Source: Trichaptum fuscoviolaceum (Eukaryota > Basidiomycota > Agaricomycetes > Hymenochaetales > Trichaptaceae). From it: a stretch of DNA of 64,000 bases. Shown in pieces: positions 1 to 10,901 of this stretch; the first letter of the stretch is position 1, and each line of letters begins with the position of its first letter. The stretch lies in assembly GCA_910574455.1 (NCBI GenBank), contig CAJSYZ010000006.1, forward strand, positions 62,001 through 126,000, written 5' to 3'. The translations under genes were made by a program, and so were the position numbers. The notes below the pieces were generated by a model that was given only the letters and a program-made list of their open reading frames with translations, made no database searches and was not told the origin of the DNA.

Positions 1-398
1 TCTCCCTTCTTCCTGTTGTACTCCTCCAGTCCGTTCCCTATCAACGTCAGTACAACTTCGGTCGTCTCAGCCTCGAAACCTGAGGCGACGAGCGCGCAGC
101 CGATGTCCTCCGCAGTCAGTCCGCCGATGGACGAGGAGGAGGCCGCGAAAGTAAGGTCGACTCGGACATACTCCAGAGGATCGTCCTCGAATTGTTCCAT
201 TTCGTGCTCTGCGAGTCAACAGTTTCACAAAAGATGAGCGTAATGGAAGAAAAAGTTTGCGCACCTCATAATGTGACATTGGGAACAACTACGCCTTTGA
301 TCATAACATTGATCGCCTCCCTCTCCGACAACGTCGCCTTGTAGCTTCCTGATCGGGTGACCATGCTGAGGAAGCGTAGTCTCTGATTGACTCAGGCA
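1..398. other. No supported gene
   Basis: Short overlapping ORFs are present on both strands (for example 73 codons on plus from 16), but none has a recognisable domain and no splice sites join them into a longer frame. The stretch could be the edge of a gene that lies mostly outside the window. Confidence 0.3.
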
Positions 399-692
399 TC
401 ATATACACCAATGGCGAGTCTTCGCCCTCACACATCGCCGTTTGATCGTGTTCTTGGGGTAGACACTGGCTGAAAGTCGCACCAAACGGTCATAGGAGCC
501 ACTGAGTATGAATTGAAGGGAGTGCTGGACGACGCAGAATGCAAGAGCGGTTGCAAAGGAATTCTCGGGGACATCCGAGACATAATTCGGTTCCGATGCG
601 TCAAGTTGACTCACCGGATCTTTATATTCCCCGAAGACCGGTCCAGACCTTAAATCACATGATAAATAAGGTTTTGCTTTTGAAAGGTGCAA
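399..692 (-). pseudogene. Possible WD40-repeat relic
   Basis: A 97-codon minus-strand frame contains a segment that reads like one WD40 blade: a hydrophobic run FATALAFC, then FILSGSYDRLVRL, the usual S-G-S-x-D-x-x-V-R-L end of a blade (the expected W of WD is replaced). Only one blade-like stretch is seen, nothing similar continues on either side, and no start or splice context is convincing. It could be a chance resemblance. No function is proposed. Confidence 0.22.
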
Positions 693-699
693 GTCAGTA

Positions 700-2072
700 C
701 GCTATTAGAACCCGCTAGGGTGTAGCGGGAACAAGCAGTTAGTGGCTGCGAGTTCCTCACAGCAGAGCCCGCTACCCGGAGATGGGTATGAAGTGTTACT
801 TAAAGAGAGAAGAAATCATTTTTAGATACAAAAAACTATTAATTTACTATCTGTTCATTTGAATCCATTGCGGACTTCGACTGCCCAAGAAGGTGGCATG
901 CAAAGTAGATGTCATCCCCAGCAACCAAAGCAGAGTGCACTGGTCACGGGGCAAGCCTGATCACATCACCGCATATGGCCTTGTAGTGGATTACCCGCCT
1001 GAGCAGCCACAGGTCCACTTCCTGTCAACGCCCTCGCTCACCCAGACATACCCAACCAGTGCACAGTACGGCCACGCGCCTATTGCCATCCTACTCAACG
1101 ACTGCGCCTTCCCTAAGTGCGGTTTCCCGAGCCGCACATACAACGGCTACAAGGTGCGGCGTAAAGAGCAAAGCCAGCAGCAGCGGGAGGAGCATCCATC
1201 CCAGCGCCGTCCAGGACAGCCATGCATTTCCACCCCATTCTCCCAATTAGCAAGAACAGCCTCCAACGACCCACTCATCAACGCCTCTCCTTGTGATTAC
1301 GGGGCCCCTTCCGACAGGTAGTCCAACCACCGAGTCTCACCGCCACTCTCACCCACAACTGTTCCTGGGTACTTCAGCCTCCGGCCATGTCAGGCCTGTA
1401 CACCATCACGGTGGCGGCAATGCCACCCTCTGCGCTGTGGAAAGCGTGGCGGAAGACGGCCGTCAGTCCCCTGCATAAGCAGGGCAGCTTAAGCAAACGG
1501 CAGCCACCCCGTTACTTGCAAGCCGCGTCTGCATACCCGGTTTTGGGGAAAGCGGTCTCTGTGGCAGGGAAAGATTAGATAGGTCTTCGGATGATCGTTG
1601 GGACGGAGAGTTCGGCGGCATTCTCGTATGCCCAGGCCGCGTATGCATGCCCGGCTATGCGGTGAAGCATTGGCTACCTTGTGCAACTAGATATAAGTGC
1701 CGTTCATTTGTGAAATTAACGTTTACGTACCCTGTATACCATTCTGACTTTAACTTTGTAAAGGCACTTGCAATTTGCTGTTTGATTGCGATAGCGAGGA
1801 CATGCCTTGCTGCAGAAGACGACGGAGAAGAAAGAGGATAAACGTTGAGCGTTGGCGACGATGGCGAAGACGGACAAGCTGCGCAATGTCTCAAATTGCG
1901 TCATCACTGGCATTAGTAATTCAGTCCATCAGAACCTTCTAATAGAACGCCTTCTTTAACAGGCAGGTTTAACATATAAGGCAATTTCACGTGACCGAAT
2001 GAGATTTGGCAGAGAATCCGTACGGTTGCATACCCTAAGAATACCCAGCTACCCAAGGGGTAGCGGGAATTA
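700..2072. other. Gene-poor stretch with CCCGCTA inverted motifs
   Basis: No coding gene can be supported. A 142-codon plus ORF at 893-1321 has no recognisable domain and is rich in S, P and Q. Short inverted motifs stand out: CCCGCTA/TAGCGGG with a 5-base loop at 709-727, CCCGCTACCC at 767, and its inverse GGGTAGCGGG near 2058. They may mark the ends of an old mobile element of about 1.3 kb, but no target duplication was found. Confidence 0.3.
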
Positions 2073-2084
2073 TTATTTACTACC

Positions 2085-4410
2085 TATCTGCTTGCGCAAA
2101 CGTATCGAAGACCAATTTTTAGCCTGTCCTTCGCAATAACGATACCCGTATCCGTGATGCAGAAAGTCCAGCTTAATCATCGAGCCCTCAATACTGACAA
2201 GACGGCATGACAGCGCAACATGTCCCTTCCGCGTGACTTTGCTCGGAGTGAACTTGATGGCGTTGCCAACAAGATTCGTGATAACCTGGCGCAGGCGCAA
2301 CGAGTCACCTATGAGCTGGTCCGGAATTTCTGGGTCGACAAAGCAACATCGTATGTGAGTTCGAGGTTGTTTTGCGATGCACGTACAACAAGAGTCTTGA
2401 GGATACCGAAGACCGTATGTCTCAATGAGTACGAAACCTGTTCCATTGTCATCCTGCCTGCTTTGACTATAAGAACAAATCGATATATCAACAAATGCCA
2501 AAATAGAATACTACGGAAGGATCAACTTACTCTTCGAGATATCCAAGATATCATCAACAATCCAGACTCCGAGCCAAACTATGCACCAACAGAAGACTCT
2601 CGCGCTGACTTCTATTCAAGTCGCTATCAACCGTCAACTCCGTCATACCAATGATACCGTTCATAGGTGTTCAAATTTCATGAGACATGTTCGCCAAGAA
2701 CTCCGACTTCGAGCGATTGGCAAGTTCGGCAGCTTTGCGAGCGGCGGTGTTCCTCTGGATCGACTCGCGCAAATTGTACACCATCTGATTAATCTAGGTC
2801 TTCAGGGAGTCCATTTCACCCGAGGCTTCGACGGTGAAGAAACGCGTGAAGTCGCCGTCCATGGCTGCAGCACTGATGTGCGCGAAACCACGCACTTGAG
2901 TCGTCAAGTTTCCGGCCATGGTGTTTACAGCCATTCTTATCAGTGCGAGTTAGAGACAGAGCAGAATAATTGTGAGATAAACATACGTGATTTCTTGCCA
3001 TGTACCCTGGATGTTTCCGACTTCTGCCTGAGCACCAAGTTTGCCTTCCGTTCCGACTTCTCGCGCGACCTTGGTTGCCTCCGCAGCGAAGAGGGCAAGC
3101 TGGTCAATCATGCAGATGGTGCTTACCAAGTCCAGTATCTCGCCCTGCACGGACACGCCCGTGATCTTCTGCGTCAAGTGACCACGAGCGACAGCCGTAG
3201 TTACAACAGCGATCGTGCGCACTTGTAAGGTCAACTGTGACAAGGAAAATGTTGAGCACTTCTTCAGAGACACTTTCAGCAACAGATACGCACATTTGCA
3301 GCCATAGCATTCACTTTATCTGTGAGGTCCTTCCACATACCACCCACATTCTTCACCCCTGCTGAACCGCCAAGTCTTCCTTCTGTACCGACTTCACGGG
3401 CCAATCGAGTTACTTCGTTGGCGGACACACGCAAAGACTCAGTCATGTCGTTAACAGTTTCCTTGAGGTCAAGAATCTCTCCACGGACGTCGACGGTAAT
3501 CTTCTTCGCCAGGTCACCACCCGCGACAGCCTTGGTCACCTCAGTGATCGAGCGCACCTGGTCCGTCAGATTCATGGCCATCAAGTTGACATTGTCAGTC
3601 AGAATCTGTAGTGCGAAGAATCCGTCAGTATGTCAATCCAACAAGTATACATCGCTGCATTAAGTCGATGGCAAAAGAAATACATACCTTCCACATGCCC
3701 TGCACATCTGCGACCACAGCCTGTCCGACAAGCTTACCATCCGTACCGACCTCGATGGACATCCTGATGACTTCGTTAGCCAGATTCGAGAGTTGTGCTA
3801 CCATGGAGTTGACAGTCATCTTCAAGTCGAGCATCTCGCCCTGCACATCGACGTCAAAAAGCTTGCTCAGATTTCCACTTGCTACGGCCTTCGTGACCTC
3901 CGAGATCGAGCACACTTGATTCAAAAGATTTAAAGCCATTTTCTTTGCAGAAAGTTAACAGATTAGTTGCAATGGCAAGTGTATATTGGAACTTACTATA
4001 ACATTTCTTGTCATATCTGCCCAAGTTACTTGGATGCCTTCAACCCGAGCCTGTCCACCAAGTATGCCTTGAGTTCCGACTTCCAAAGCGACACGCATAA
4101 CTTCGCTCGCAAACGTGCTCAATTGGTCCACCATGGAGTTCAGTCTCCTTCAAAGTGGCCATCTTGCCTTCAACTTGTATCTCGACCTTCTGGGTCAAGT
4201 CACCCTTCTTGACTACGTCGATGAGACCATAGATGTGCGCGAGTTGGATGACGGTGACCAAACTCGCTCGAAGTCTTAGAGACTGCCGGTCTGCCGGGAT
4301 GCTTGTCCGTCATGTATCTGTGCTCTGAATGTAAGTAAATATCAAATAAAGACTGAGCTATAATACACACCTTCTTAGGATCTGCCATGGTGCCCAAAAT
4401 GCCCGTCAAA
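2085..4410 (-). pseudogene. Group III hybrid histidine kinase pseudogene (Nik1/DRK1-like)
   Basis: The minus strand encodes successive HAMP-type units at about 4261-4010, 3939-3690, 3584-3310 and 3262-2995. Each carries the pattern of I-x-x-V-T-x-A-V-A-x-G-x-L, then a G-E-x-L-D-L segment, then E-V-x-R-x-x-x-E-V-G-T-x-G-x-L-G. Poly-HAMP arrays like this are typical of fungal osmosensing histidine kinases upstream of the HOG MAP-kinase pathway. After a linker follow the H-box (MSHEI at about 2688-2674) and an ATPase N-box-like segment ([20 protein letters not shown], about 2330-2270). The gene is dead: TGA at 2671-2673 replaces the Arg codon directly after MSHEI, a frameshift splits the first HAMP unit near 4140, and the sequence ends after the N-box region with no receiver domain. 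The 5' part before the first HAMP unit is also not recognisable. Confidence 0.85.
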
Positions 4411-5431
4411 ATAAATTACTGATGCCGAACAAGACATTGTAGAACGTCCAAACGGCATACATACCGCGGACGGACTTGTGCGTTTGTCAAGGGATCGCGG
4501 GAATAACGCGGTCTTGTGACTGACCAAACATTGTCGCGTCAGTCATGTGAATCAATTAGGGCAGGCTTGTAGCTACCAAATATGGCAGTTCGGGAACGAC
4601 CGAAGCCTCCCCGAAATACGGTACGAAAATAAACACTTAAGGCTTCGTAAAGAAGCACTAAGGCCTTTCCTTTCTCCCATTCGCCCCTCCACATTTGGAT
4701 ACAGCAGCCTTCGGGCTTCGTGTACTCAAATGGCACAGCAGGACAGCTCTTCGCGAGTCGTCTTCGTCTGTCGCAGAATCGCCCCGCCGTTGCGAAGACC
4801 TTGGTCTGCCATGTTTTCCTAAGTAGCTCAGCCAAGTCTCTTCGTCAAGCGCATGTCTTGGGTCGCGCGCACCCACTTTGGTAAGTCTCTTTTGTTGCTA
4901 TGGGTCGATCATTGGAAGGAATTGCGCGAGCTTCCTGTTGCCGTGCTCACTCTCCTTTTCAGTGACGATGTGTACCCTCCTCTGAAATTTGACAACACTG
5001 CAAGTCTTCCGCGTCCACGAATACTCAAGAGATGTATCGTGTTCCAGAGCAAGTCATATCTCTCTGTCCTCGTCTGTCTTGCATCGCTCACTGCATCCTC
5101 CTTTTCCAATCAACTTCTGGCTATCAAGTTCGGTTAGTCCTTCAGTTTGTTGTTCCTATTATATACATGCAACTCAATACCTTTCTCCATCTCTCTCGCA
5201 CAGCCTATACGATGCGCACCCAAGAATGTCGTCTACGGCAATAACTGTAAGTCATATTTTTTGTATAACTCAAGTAACTTCACTTACTGATTAATATCTA
5301 TTACTTTTTCGTGCATTTGTTCAATGACTTACTTTGTATTTGAAATGTATATTTGTATTTACATTGGATATACTAATTTAAATCCGATATGTGCATGTAA
5401 ATCTGATAACAATACTAAAATCTAATCTCCA
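4411..5431. other. No supported gene
   Basis: ORFs up to about 100 codons occur on both strands, none with a recognisable domain. The last 160 bases are AT-rich. The stretch lies between the histidine kinase relic and the truncated 3' end of the DIRS-like element. Confidence 0.3.
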
Positions 5432-6505
5432 TCACCTGTACCGTGCCAAATTACCTGTGAGAACAACCTTCCGAATTGGGACTTGTATCCGATGAGCTGT
5501 CCGTACCCTACAATACATGCCATAATACATTTCTTTATATGGCAATTTATCCGATGTGCTGTCCTGACAAGATCCGTTGCATCGTATGAAATGAGGTGCC
5601 TGTACCGGCAGCTTAGCTGGACACGGAGATGGCGCTTCAAGAAGCAGTTCCCCAAGACGAGTCTGACCCCAGAAGGCTACATCAGCACAAGCTAGGACAC
5701 AGGCATCGAATGGCTTTGATGAATCCAGTTTGTCGTGGAGTTCGTGAAGCATCACACGCGTTACCGGGGGCCGAGGAGGCTTGATTCGGGATAAGGCAGC
5801 CGGCGATTTAGACATACCCTCGCGGACATATTGCAAGCGAGTGGAACCCAACCATGTGAGACCTTGCTGAATGTGATAAGCACGGATTCCACTGATGTAG
5901 TTCCTTAAGGTTGAGGGGGCCACTGTGGTGCAGGTTGCGATGAAGGCACATAGGAGGAGCTCCGACGATGGTAGCCGGTCAGCTTGAGCAATACCATTAG
6001 CATCACAGAATGAAAAGAACTTCTTCATAGCTGTTCGTTGAATAGCCCGTGTGCCGTTAGACCAAGCATTGGTGAGAGCGGCATCAATTGCAGAGCTGAG
6101 GCTAGGTGATAATGTAGAAGCCTGCATGGACGCTGGAGATGTAAGCATGGTGGTATTGGACGACACCGTGATATTAGGGGCCGACGCGGACTGCGCAAGA
6201 GCTGGAGCCAGTTTCTTCCGGAGAGCTGCAACTGAAAAGGTACGGCGGAATCGTGCATGAGCAGGAGAGTTAACAATGTGCTCATCCATGATGAGAGTTG
6301 TGGAAAGAAATGGGCAGGCAGACTTGATGTCTGGGCTGACTGCTCGTGCAATGGTTTGGAAACTATTATGATTACGTAATTTACACTTGCGCCACGTATG
6401 AACTAAGTACATCAGGAACGACATAAGAGTGCTGTAGTCGGAGAGGAAGAGGAGGAAAACGGCCACGTGAAAGAGGGTCGGCAACATTATCAGAAGAGGT
6501 AACAT
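5432..6505 (-). pseudogene. DIRS-like tyrosine recombinase, C-terminally truncated
   Basis: The middle of this frame has the core-binding fold typical of YR retroelements: TNAWSNGTRAIQRTAMKKF, then FFSFCDANG, then TLRNYISGIRAYHIQQG. The start of the catalytic domain follows with the first catalytic Arg in ADVAFWGQTRLGELL. After this (below about 5700) the sequence departs from the family: the expected H-x-x-R block and the nucleophilic Tyr cannot be found before the stop at 5432. The first ~70 codons also overlap the RNase H frame and are probably not translated. The enzyme would integrate the circular DNA copy by site-specific recombination; this copy cannot. Confidence 0.75.
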
Positions 6506-6899
6506 ATTGGGCTGTGATCCAGAAATTGTTATTAAGAAGGTTTCGGCACTGTCGTTGGAGACTTTCGTTGGCGGGTATTCCCCGGCTCCGTTGATTCTTT
6601 ATTGCTGCAATCACACCTTGATTATCCGAATGAACAAGGACATGAGAGCCGTTTGGAAGCAAGGTGATAAGAATTCCAATAGCAATCTCCACTGCAATCA
6701 TTTCGGCCCAGCCAATGTTTCGCTCACCCGACAGAGCTTGCGGTCGAAATTTATAGGCATCCCAATGGCCGTCGATGTGAATGCCAATACCCCATGATGT
6801 GGACGCATCAACATATACTTTGGTGGACAATAGAGCAGACAGTGACTTGATTGATCTACCACAGAACGAAAGTTGAAGTTGAGAGTCCCACCAGACCAA
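6381..6899 (-). CDS. DIRS-like RNase H domain
   Basis: The frame shows the four acidic positions of retroelement RNase H: Asp in KVYVDAS, Glu in WAEMIAVE, Asp in LVHSDNQGV and the late Asp in VADPLSRG. It would degrade the RNA strand of the RNA-DNA hybrid. It is normally fused to RT; here a frameshift near 6900 separates the two. The 3' end overlaps the start of the recombinase frame by about 125 nt. Confidence 0.75.
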   Translation of the reverse strand: MVWWDSQLQLSFCGRSIKSLSALLSTKVYVDASTSWGIGIHIDGHWDAYKFRPQALSGERNIGWAEMIAVEIAIGILITLLPNGSHVLVHSDNQGVIAAIKNQRSRGIPANESLQRQCRNLLNNNFWITAQYVTSSDNVADPLSRGRFPPLPLRLQHSYVVPDVLSSYVAQV

Positions 6900-7001
6900 C
6901 TCTGTATGTAGAGTGGCTGGTACATGGTGGCGAACAAAGGGTGACGCAGAGCGGGAGAAAGCGCCAGTAAATGAGAAAAGAGCCGGTAAATGCGAGGGAC
7001 C

Positions 7002-8234
7002 TTATGGAAGGATAAGACAGCAATGGTTGAGCGTGCCAAGGATTTTTTGGGCCTCACGAAGAGTTGAGGATTTATCCGCAAGCAGTAACTGAAGACGAGC
7101 ACGATACTTAACCTTCTTGGACTCGGGTAATTGCACAGTCTTGTCCTTGATATTCCACAGGAAGCCAAGGTATGTGAACTCGGAGGCAAAGGGTTGATGT
7201 TTTGACGGTGACCAAGGCCAACCCAGGTGTTCGGCAAGAGACCATATCACGGATTCATCATAGGCGTAGGAGAGAGGTTGCGCGGGAGAGATAGGACGAC
7301 GAAAGAAGACAAAATCATCTACCCATTTTAGAATGTCGTCCAACCGTTCGGGTAAGCTCTTGTAGAGGGCAACGAGAGCATCTGCTGGTCGGCCAAATAT
7401 TCCGCAAGAAGATGCACATCCGAAGGCGAGGCAGTGATCAATGTAAATTAACCCATCAACTTGCACGCATCCAAAGGGTTGATCAAGCGGGAAGACCGGT
7501 ACATTTCGATAGGCGGAATCGACATCAAAAACAGCAGCTTGAGTGCCCATGGGAGCTCGAGCAACTACCTGGTAACACTGTGCAAATGTACTCCACTCAC
7601 ATGGAAACTGCTCAACATTGATTTGGGAGTTAATGGAGGGCACAGGTTGACCGTCACATGGGAAGGACATGTCTTGAATGATGCGAAAGCGGTCATGTGA
7701 TTTGGGAATGACACCGAGTGGAGAGGTTTGAAAATGACCAATGAGTTGTTGTAGACGATCGGGATGAAATGGGCCAGAGTATCGCTTGCTCAGAAGTTCA
7801 GAACGAATGTGGTCAGAAATAACTTGCGGGTTTGTTGTAGCACTTTTGTGGTTTGGAGGAATAAAGGTACGCTGAAGCGGAGACGAGGGACCAAGACGAA
7901 AACCATCACGGATGCCAGCAGGCACATCAGAAAAGACATCAAGAAGACCAGCCCGTTCAAGCGCCGTAAGCCATGCAGACCACTTGAGAGACGTGCGAAT
8001 TGGCAGGAATAGCTCAGTTTGAGAAACGAGAGCAGTGGAGCATCGAGTGTCGTCCACCGCATAAGGTGCAGACATGCATGCGGTCGCAGCCGGGACGCCC
8101 CGATTTTGTGGAATTCCAGGCGTAGCACACTTGCTTACCATCGGGAAGCACCCAGGTTCGTCCTTGACGAACGAGAAAGGACTTGCGGGGCTGGCAGATA
8201 GCAATACGGTGACCCTCGCGACCGCAGACAACAC
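7002..8234 (-). CDS. DIRS-like reverse transcriptase (3' frameshifted)
   Basis: This frame covers the RT palm: the first catalytic Asp in AVFDVDSAYRNVPV, the block IDHCLAFGCASSCGIFGR, and the catalytic box WVDDFVFF (equivalent to YVDD). It continues through YLGFLWNIKDKTVQLP, the usual thumb-side block, and into LREAQKILGTLNHCCL. At that point the frame ends at 7002, while the expected continuation (YRLFSHLLALSPALRHPLF) is found in another frame just downstream, so a frameshift breaks the protein. RT converts the element RNA to DNA. The fusion to RNase H expected in this family is therefore lost in this copy. Confidence 0.8.
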   Translation of the reverse strand: MLSAVARVTVLLSASPASPFSFVKDEPGCFPMVSKCATPGIPQNRGVPAATACMSAPYAVDDTRCSTALVSQTELFLPIRTSLKWSAWLTALERAGLLDVFSDVPAGIRDGFRLGPSSPLQRTFIPPNHKSATTNPQVISDHIRSELLSKRYSGPFHPDRLQQLIGHFQTSPLGVIPKSHDRFRIIQDMSFPCDGQPVPSINSQINVEQFPCEWSTFAQCYQVVARAPMGTQAAVFDVDSAYRNVPVFPLDQPFGCVQVDGLIYIDHCLAFGCASSCGIFGRPADALVALYKSLPERLDDILKWVDDFVFFRRPISPAQPLSYAYDESVIWSLAEHLGWPWSPSKHQPFASEFTYLGFLWNIKDKTVQLPESKKVKYRARLQLLLADKSSTLREAQKILGTLNHCCLILP

Positions 8235-9384
8235 AAGGGTTCAGGGGTGCCCGGCGTGGGGAAGCCGAACGTGATCGAGCCCGAGCAGCGGGGTAACTGC
8301 GCTGTGACCAGTCAGCTGTCGGGCGCAGAGGGATTGTTGGAGCTTGTCGTAGCACAGGATGGGAGAGCATTCGCTCGTCCAGCACATCACGCCAGAGAGC
8401 ATCTTGCCACATAGAAGGATCAAATGCCTGCAAGTGGTGGGCCTGGCGACAGCGAATATCATATAGAAGTAAGGCTGAGAATTCCATACTGAATCGCGGA
8501 TGCTGTTCAACTAGTCGAAAATGGGTGGCCCATGCTGTTGCCAGAGCCTCTCGATTTGGAAGAGAGCAGTACACACGAATCATTCGAACGAACCGTGATT
8601 GGGCCTCACGCCAAGACTCTTTTGCCATGAGGTGTTCGCGCGAGCCATCAAGGCCTTGAGATGAGGACCGCAACTTGCCATCAACAATAGTATGAGTCTC
8701 AGTATCAATTGGCGGAGCATGCATTGCCGACCGACAGGCTTCATCCGACAGATAATTCAAAGGAATATATTGGTGCCACCCTCGGGCCAAAATGCGAATG
8801 ACTGCCTGGGGGTCCATGAGGAAGCCCGCGACCGCCGCTCCGGCCGTGATTTGGTGGGAAACATTAGCCCCGAGGGGAGTTATAGCTGTGGCAGGGCAAT
8901 CAGACAGGGAACACATAGGTGGCACGGGCAAAGGGATGGGCAAAGCAATGGCCGATATCATGTGTGGGCAATGCATAGGCCCGGACAATGAAAGACACAG
9001 ACCCAATTGGGGTAATGGGCAAAGCATAGGCCAATGTGGATGGGAAAGGGCAACGCAGGGGCCGTAATATATAAAAATGGGCAAAGCAGAGGCCAGGACA
9101 GGAGAATCCAGAGTAGACGGCATACCTTCAGGAAGATTAATGTCACGCGGACCCAGAATGGCCAGGGGCGGACGTGGCGGGGCGTCCACCTCCTGCAGCA
9201 TTTGTCCAAAATTACGCTCGAATTCTTGCAATCCTTCAAGCAGGATCACGCGACGGTCTCCGTGCAGCGCGTCGGCTTGAGCGCGAATGCGCGCTAACGC
9301 ATCGGCGAGGGCATCCTCCGGGAGGGGTGGTGCGCCATTACCATCACGGTCGGGCGATTGGGCTCGCTGATTGTGCTCCGGCAT
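8014..9384 (-). CDS. DIRS-like gag/zinc-finger protein
   Basis: The 456-codon frame starts at MPEHNQRAQ (ATG at 9384). An acidic, helical N-terminus with E-G-L-Q-E-F-E-R is followed by a Pro/Leu-rich middle encoded by imperfect DNA repeats (about 8930-9090), then a conserved-looking part with S-W-R-E-A-Q-S-R-F. The C-terminus carries a retroviral-type zinc knuckle CVVCGREGHRIAIC (C-x2-C-x4-H-x4-C) and a second Cys/His cluster (GCDRMHVCTLCGGRHSMLHC), a pair often seen next to YR-retroelement reverse transcriptases in agaricomycetes. Its 3' end overlaps the RT frame by about 220 nt, so RT is probably expressed by frameshifting or from its own start. The reading frame itself is open throughout. 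Confidence 0.75.
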   Translation of the reverse strand: MPEHNQRAQSPDRDGNGAPPLPEDALADALARIRAQADALHGDRRVILLEGLQEFERNFGQMLQEVDAPPRPPLAILGPRDINLPEGMPSTLDSPVLASALPIFIYYGPCVALSHPHWPMLCPLPQLGLCLSLSGPMHCPHMISAIALPIPLPVPPMCSLSDCPATAITPLGANVSHQITAGAAVAGFLMDPQAVIRILARGWHQYIPLNYLSDEACRSAMHAPPIDTETHTIVDGKLRSSSQGLDGSREHLMAKESWREAQSRFVRMIRVYCSLPNREALATAWATHFRLVEQHPRFSMEFSALLLYDIRCRQAHHLQAFDPSMWQDALWRDVLDERMLSHPVLRQAPTIPLRPTADWSQRSYPAARARSRSASPRRAPLNPCVVCGREGHRIAICQPRKSFLVRQGRTWVLPDGKQVCYAWNSTKSGRPGCDRMHVCTLCGGRHSMLHCSRFSN

Positions 9385-9471
9385 CACGAAAATCTCTAAT
9401 TTCAGATAAGGCCCTTGTATATACATTGTAGAGCCATAATGCATGGTAATGAGAAATCTTAATATGTACAC

Positions 9472-10712
9472 ATATATAAGGCGTAGGTGGTACCTTATCC
9501 CAGTATTGTAGTCACTACAATCGGTGATAATGGACCGACATTATTGTGAGCCCTTGCAATGGGCCACAATATTGCTGGGCCCTTGCAATGTACCACCATA
9601 TTGCTAAAACAGGTAATACTACGATAAGGGCTCTGACATGTTCCTAACGTGGCACAATGCTCTATCCATATTAGGGTCACTAGTAATTATAGCACGCTTG
9701 GTTCATTATCAAATATATATATATTTAAACGTAAATACAAATACAGATGTATCTAAGTACTACATACAAAGAAGGAAACTTACAAATCATATGTGCTGAA
9801 GCGGTTCACCGTGCAAGGCCAGACTTAGCACACAAGAAAAATAGCAAGAAAACAGCATAAGCCACAGCTCAAAGAAGAGACTCAGCTTAGCACTCTAGAA
9901 GTGGATAGTCCTGCAGTTTGTCTTAACAAGTCCTGAGCGGTGATAGCAAGCAAAAGAGCAACCAGATACTCAGTCAGCCAAGTTGTCGAAGCATAGCCTA
10001 AAGAAAATCCAGCAAGCAGACACCTCAACAAGAGAGAAACCCAGATCAAAAAAACAACCAGTAAAAGAAACCAGACAACTAGATGCACGCGCTGATGCGC
10101 AGACTTGAATTGCCCATCCGTATGTCTTCTGCGTGCGCCCGTCGTTCGTCCTCGCAAGAAGTCCAGAAGAAGAAAACTGTGTTCTGACAGTTGTCCAGAA
10201 GAATCCCCAGTAGTAGAGATGGCTGTTGAGCCCCTGAATTGGTGGTCAAAGGAACAATCGGTCTTGTCGATTGCGCACATAGCGCAGTCGTCGTCCCGTC
10301 GTCCGTAAGTCTTGCCCCACACGTAGTGGTTGGGGAAGAAAACTAACTTTTCACACGGTCTACATGACGCGACTAACACAAGTGAATATCGCGTGTGAAC
10401 CGGATACTCCGGCTACCTAGGACACAACTATCCCGATCCGTTGTCTTTGTTCCCGTTCCTCAGTCACTTCATTTTCCACGCCACTAGTAGTAATACAAGT
10501 GACCGGTATGTACCCGGTAACATGACATCATATTGTGACCCATTGCAGTCGCATTATCAGACCCAGCTAATATGGTGCCAAAAATTGCCATTCCATTATC
10601 AAGCTATAAAATATTGTGTGGTAATTGTAAGCCCCTCAAAATATGATAGATTTTAAGAATATTGTATATCTAATATAAACCTACTATAAGCTAAGAGCTT
10701 ACTGTACTTGCA
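9472..10712. other. Gene-poor stretch, possible LTR-like remnant
   Basis: No gene is supported. A 165-codon minus ORF (9882-10379) encodes a Leu-rich tail but lacks any family motif and looks like non-coding repeat sequence. The segment 9792-10380 begins TGTGCTG and ends CTAACACA (TG...CA), as an LTR would, but no flanking 5-bp duplication was found. Loosely similar CAATGGG(C/T)CACAATAT motifs occur at about 9555 and, inverted, at about 10540, suggesting relics of one repeat family. Confidence 0.3.
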
Positions 10713-10901
10713 TTATAGGTACCACCATAAATTGGAGATTTTCGTGATGGGTGCGGGAGGAGGACCTTCGGGGGCGGGTGGCACAATGGGTGGCACCATT
10801 GGCGGCGGTGGCACGGCTGGTGGAGGCGGGCCTTGACCGCGTGCAGCCTGGCGCTGGCTGCGACGAGCCGGTGCTGGTGCTTGCTTGCGTCGAGGAGGCA
10901 T
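10713..10901 (-). other. Start of a Pro-rich gag-like ORF, truncated
   Basis: A minus-strand ORF opens with MPPRRKQAPAPARRSQRQAA and runs into Pro-rich sequence of the type PPPPAVPPPP. Basic, Pro/Gln-rich starts like this are common in fungal retrotransposon Gag proteins. The similarity cannot be extended: the frame stops at 10713 and no capsid or zinc knuckle follows. It sits just outside the boundary of the segmental duplication. Confidence 0.25.

Larger units (their letters stand above)
5432..9471 (-). mobile_element. Decayed DIRS-like (tyrosine recombinase) retrotransposon
   Basis: Four consecutive minus-strand reading frames give the order gag, reverse transcriptase, RNase H, tyrosine recombinase. 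A recombinase in place of a DDE integrase defines the DIRS/Ngaro group of retroelements, which integrate without target duplications. No methyltransferase domain is visible between RNase H and recombinase, so Ngaro-type is possible. The copy is defective: the RT-RNase H frame is broken near 7002 and again near 6900, and the recombinase loses its C-terminal catalytic part after about 5700. A short direct repeat, TATCCGATG(A/T)GCTGTCC, occurs twice 60 bases apart at about 5488 and 5548 near the broken 3' end. The exact outer boundaries are not visible. Confidence 0.85.

Noticed and set aside
893..1321. 142-codon plus ORF
   Set aside because: No domain, biased composition, no promoter or splice context; likely chance.
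9882..10379. 165-codon minus ORF as a membrane protein
   Set aside because: The hydrophobic tail has no family motif and the interval looks like an LTR-type remnant; no TSD or splice support.
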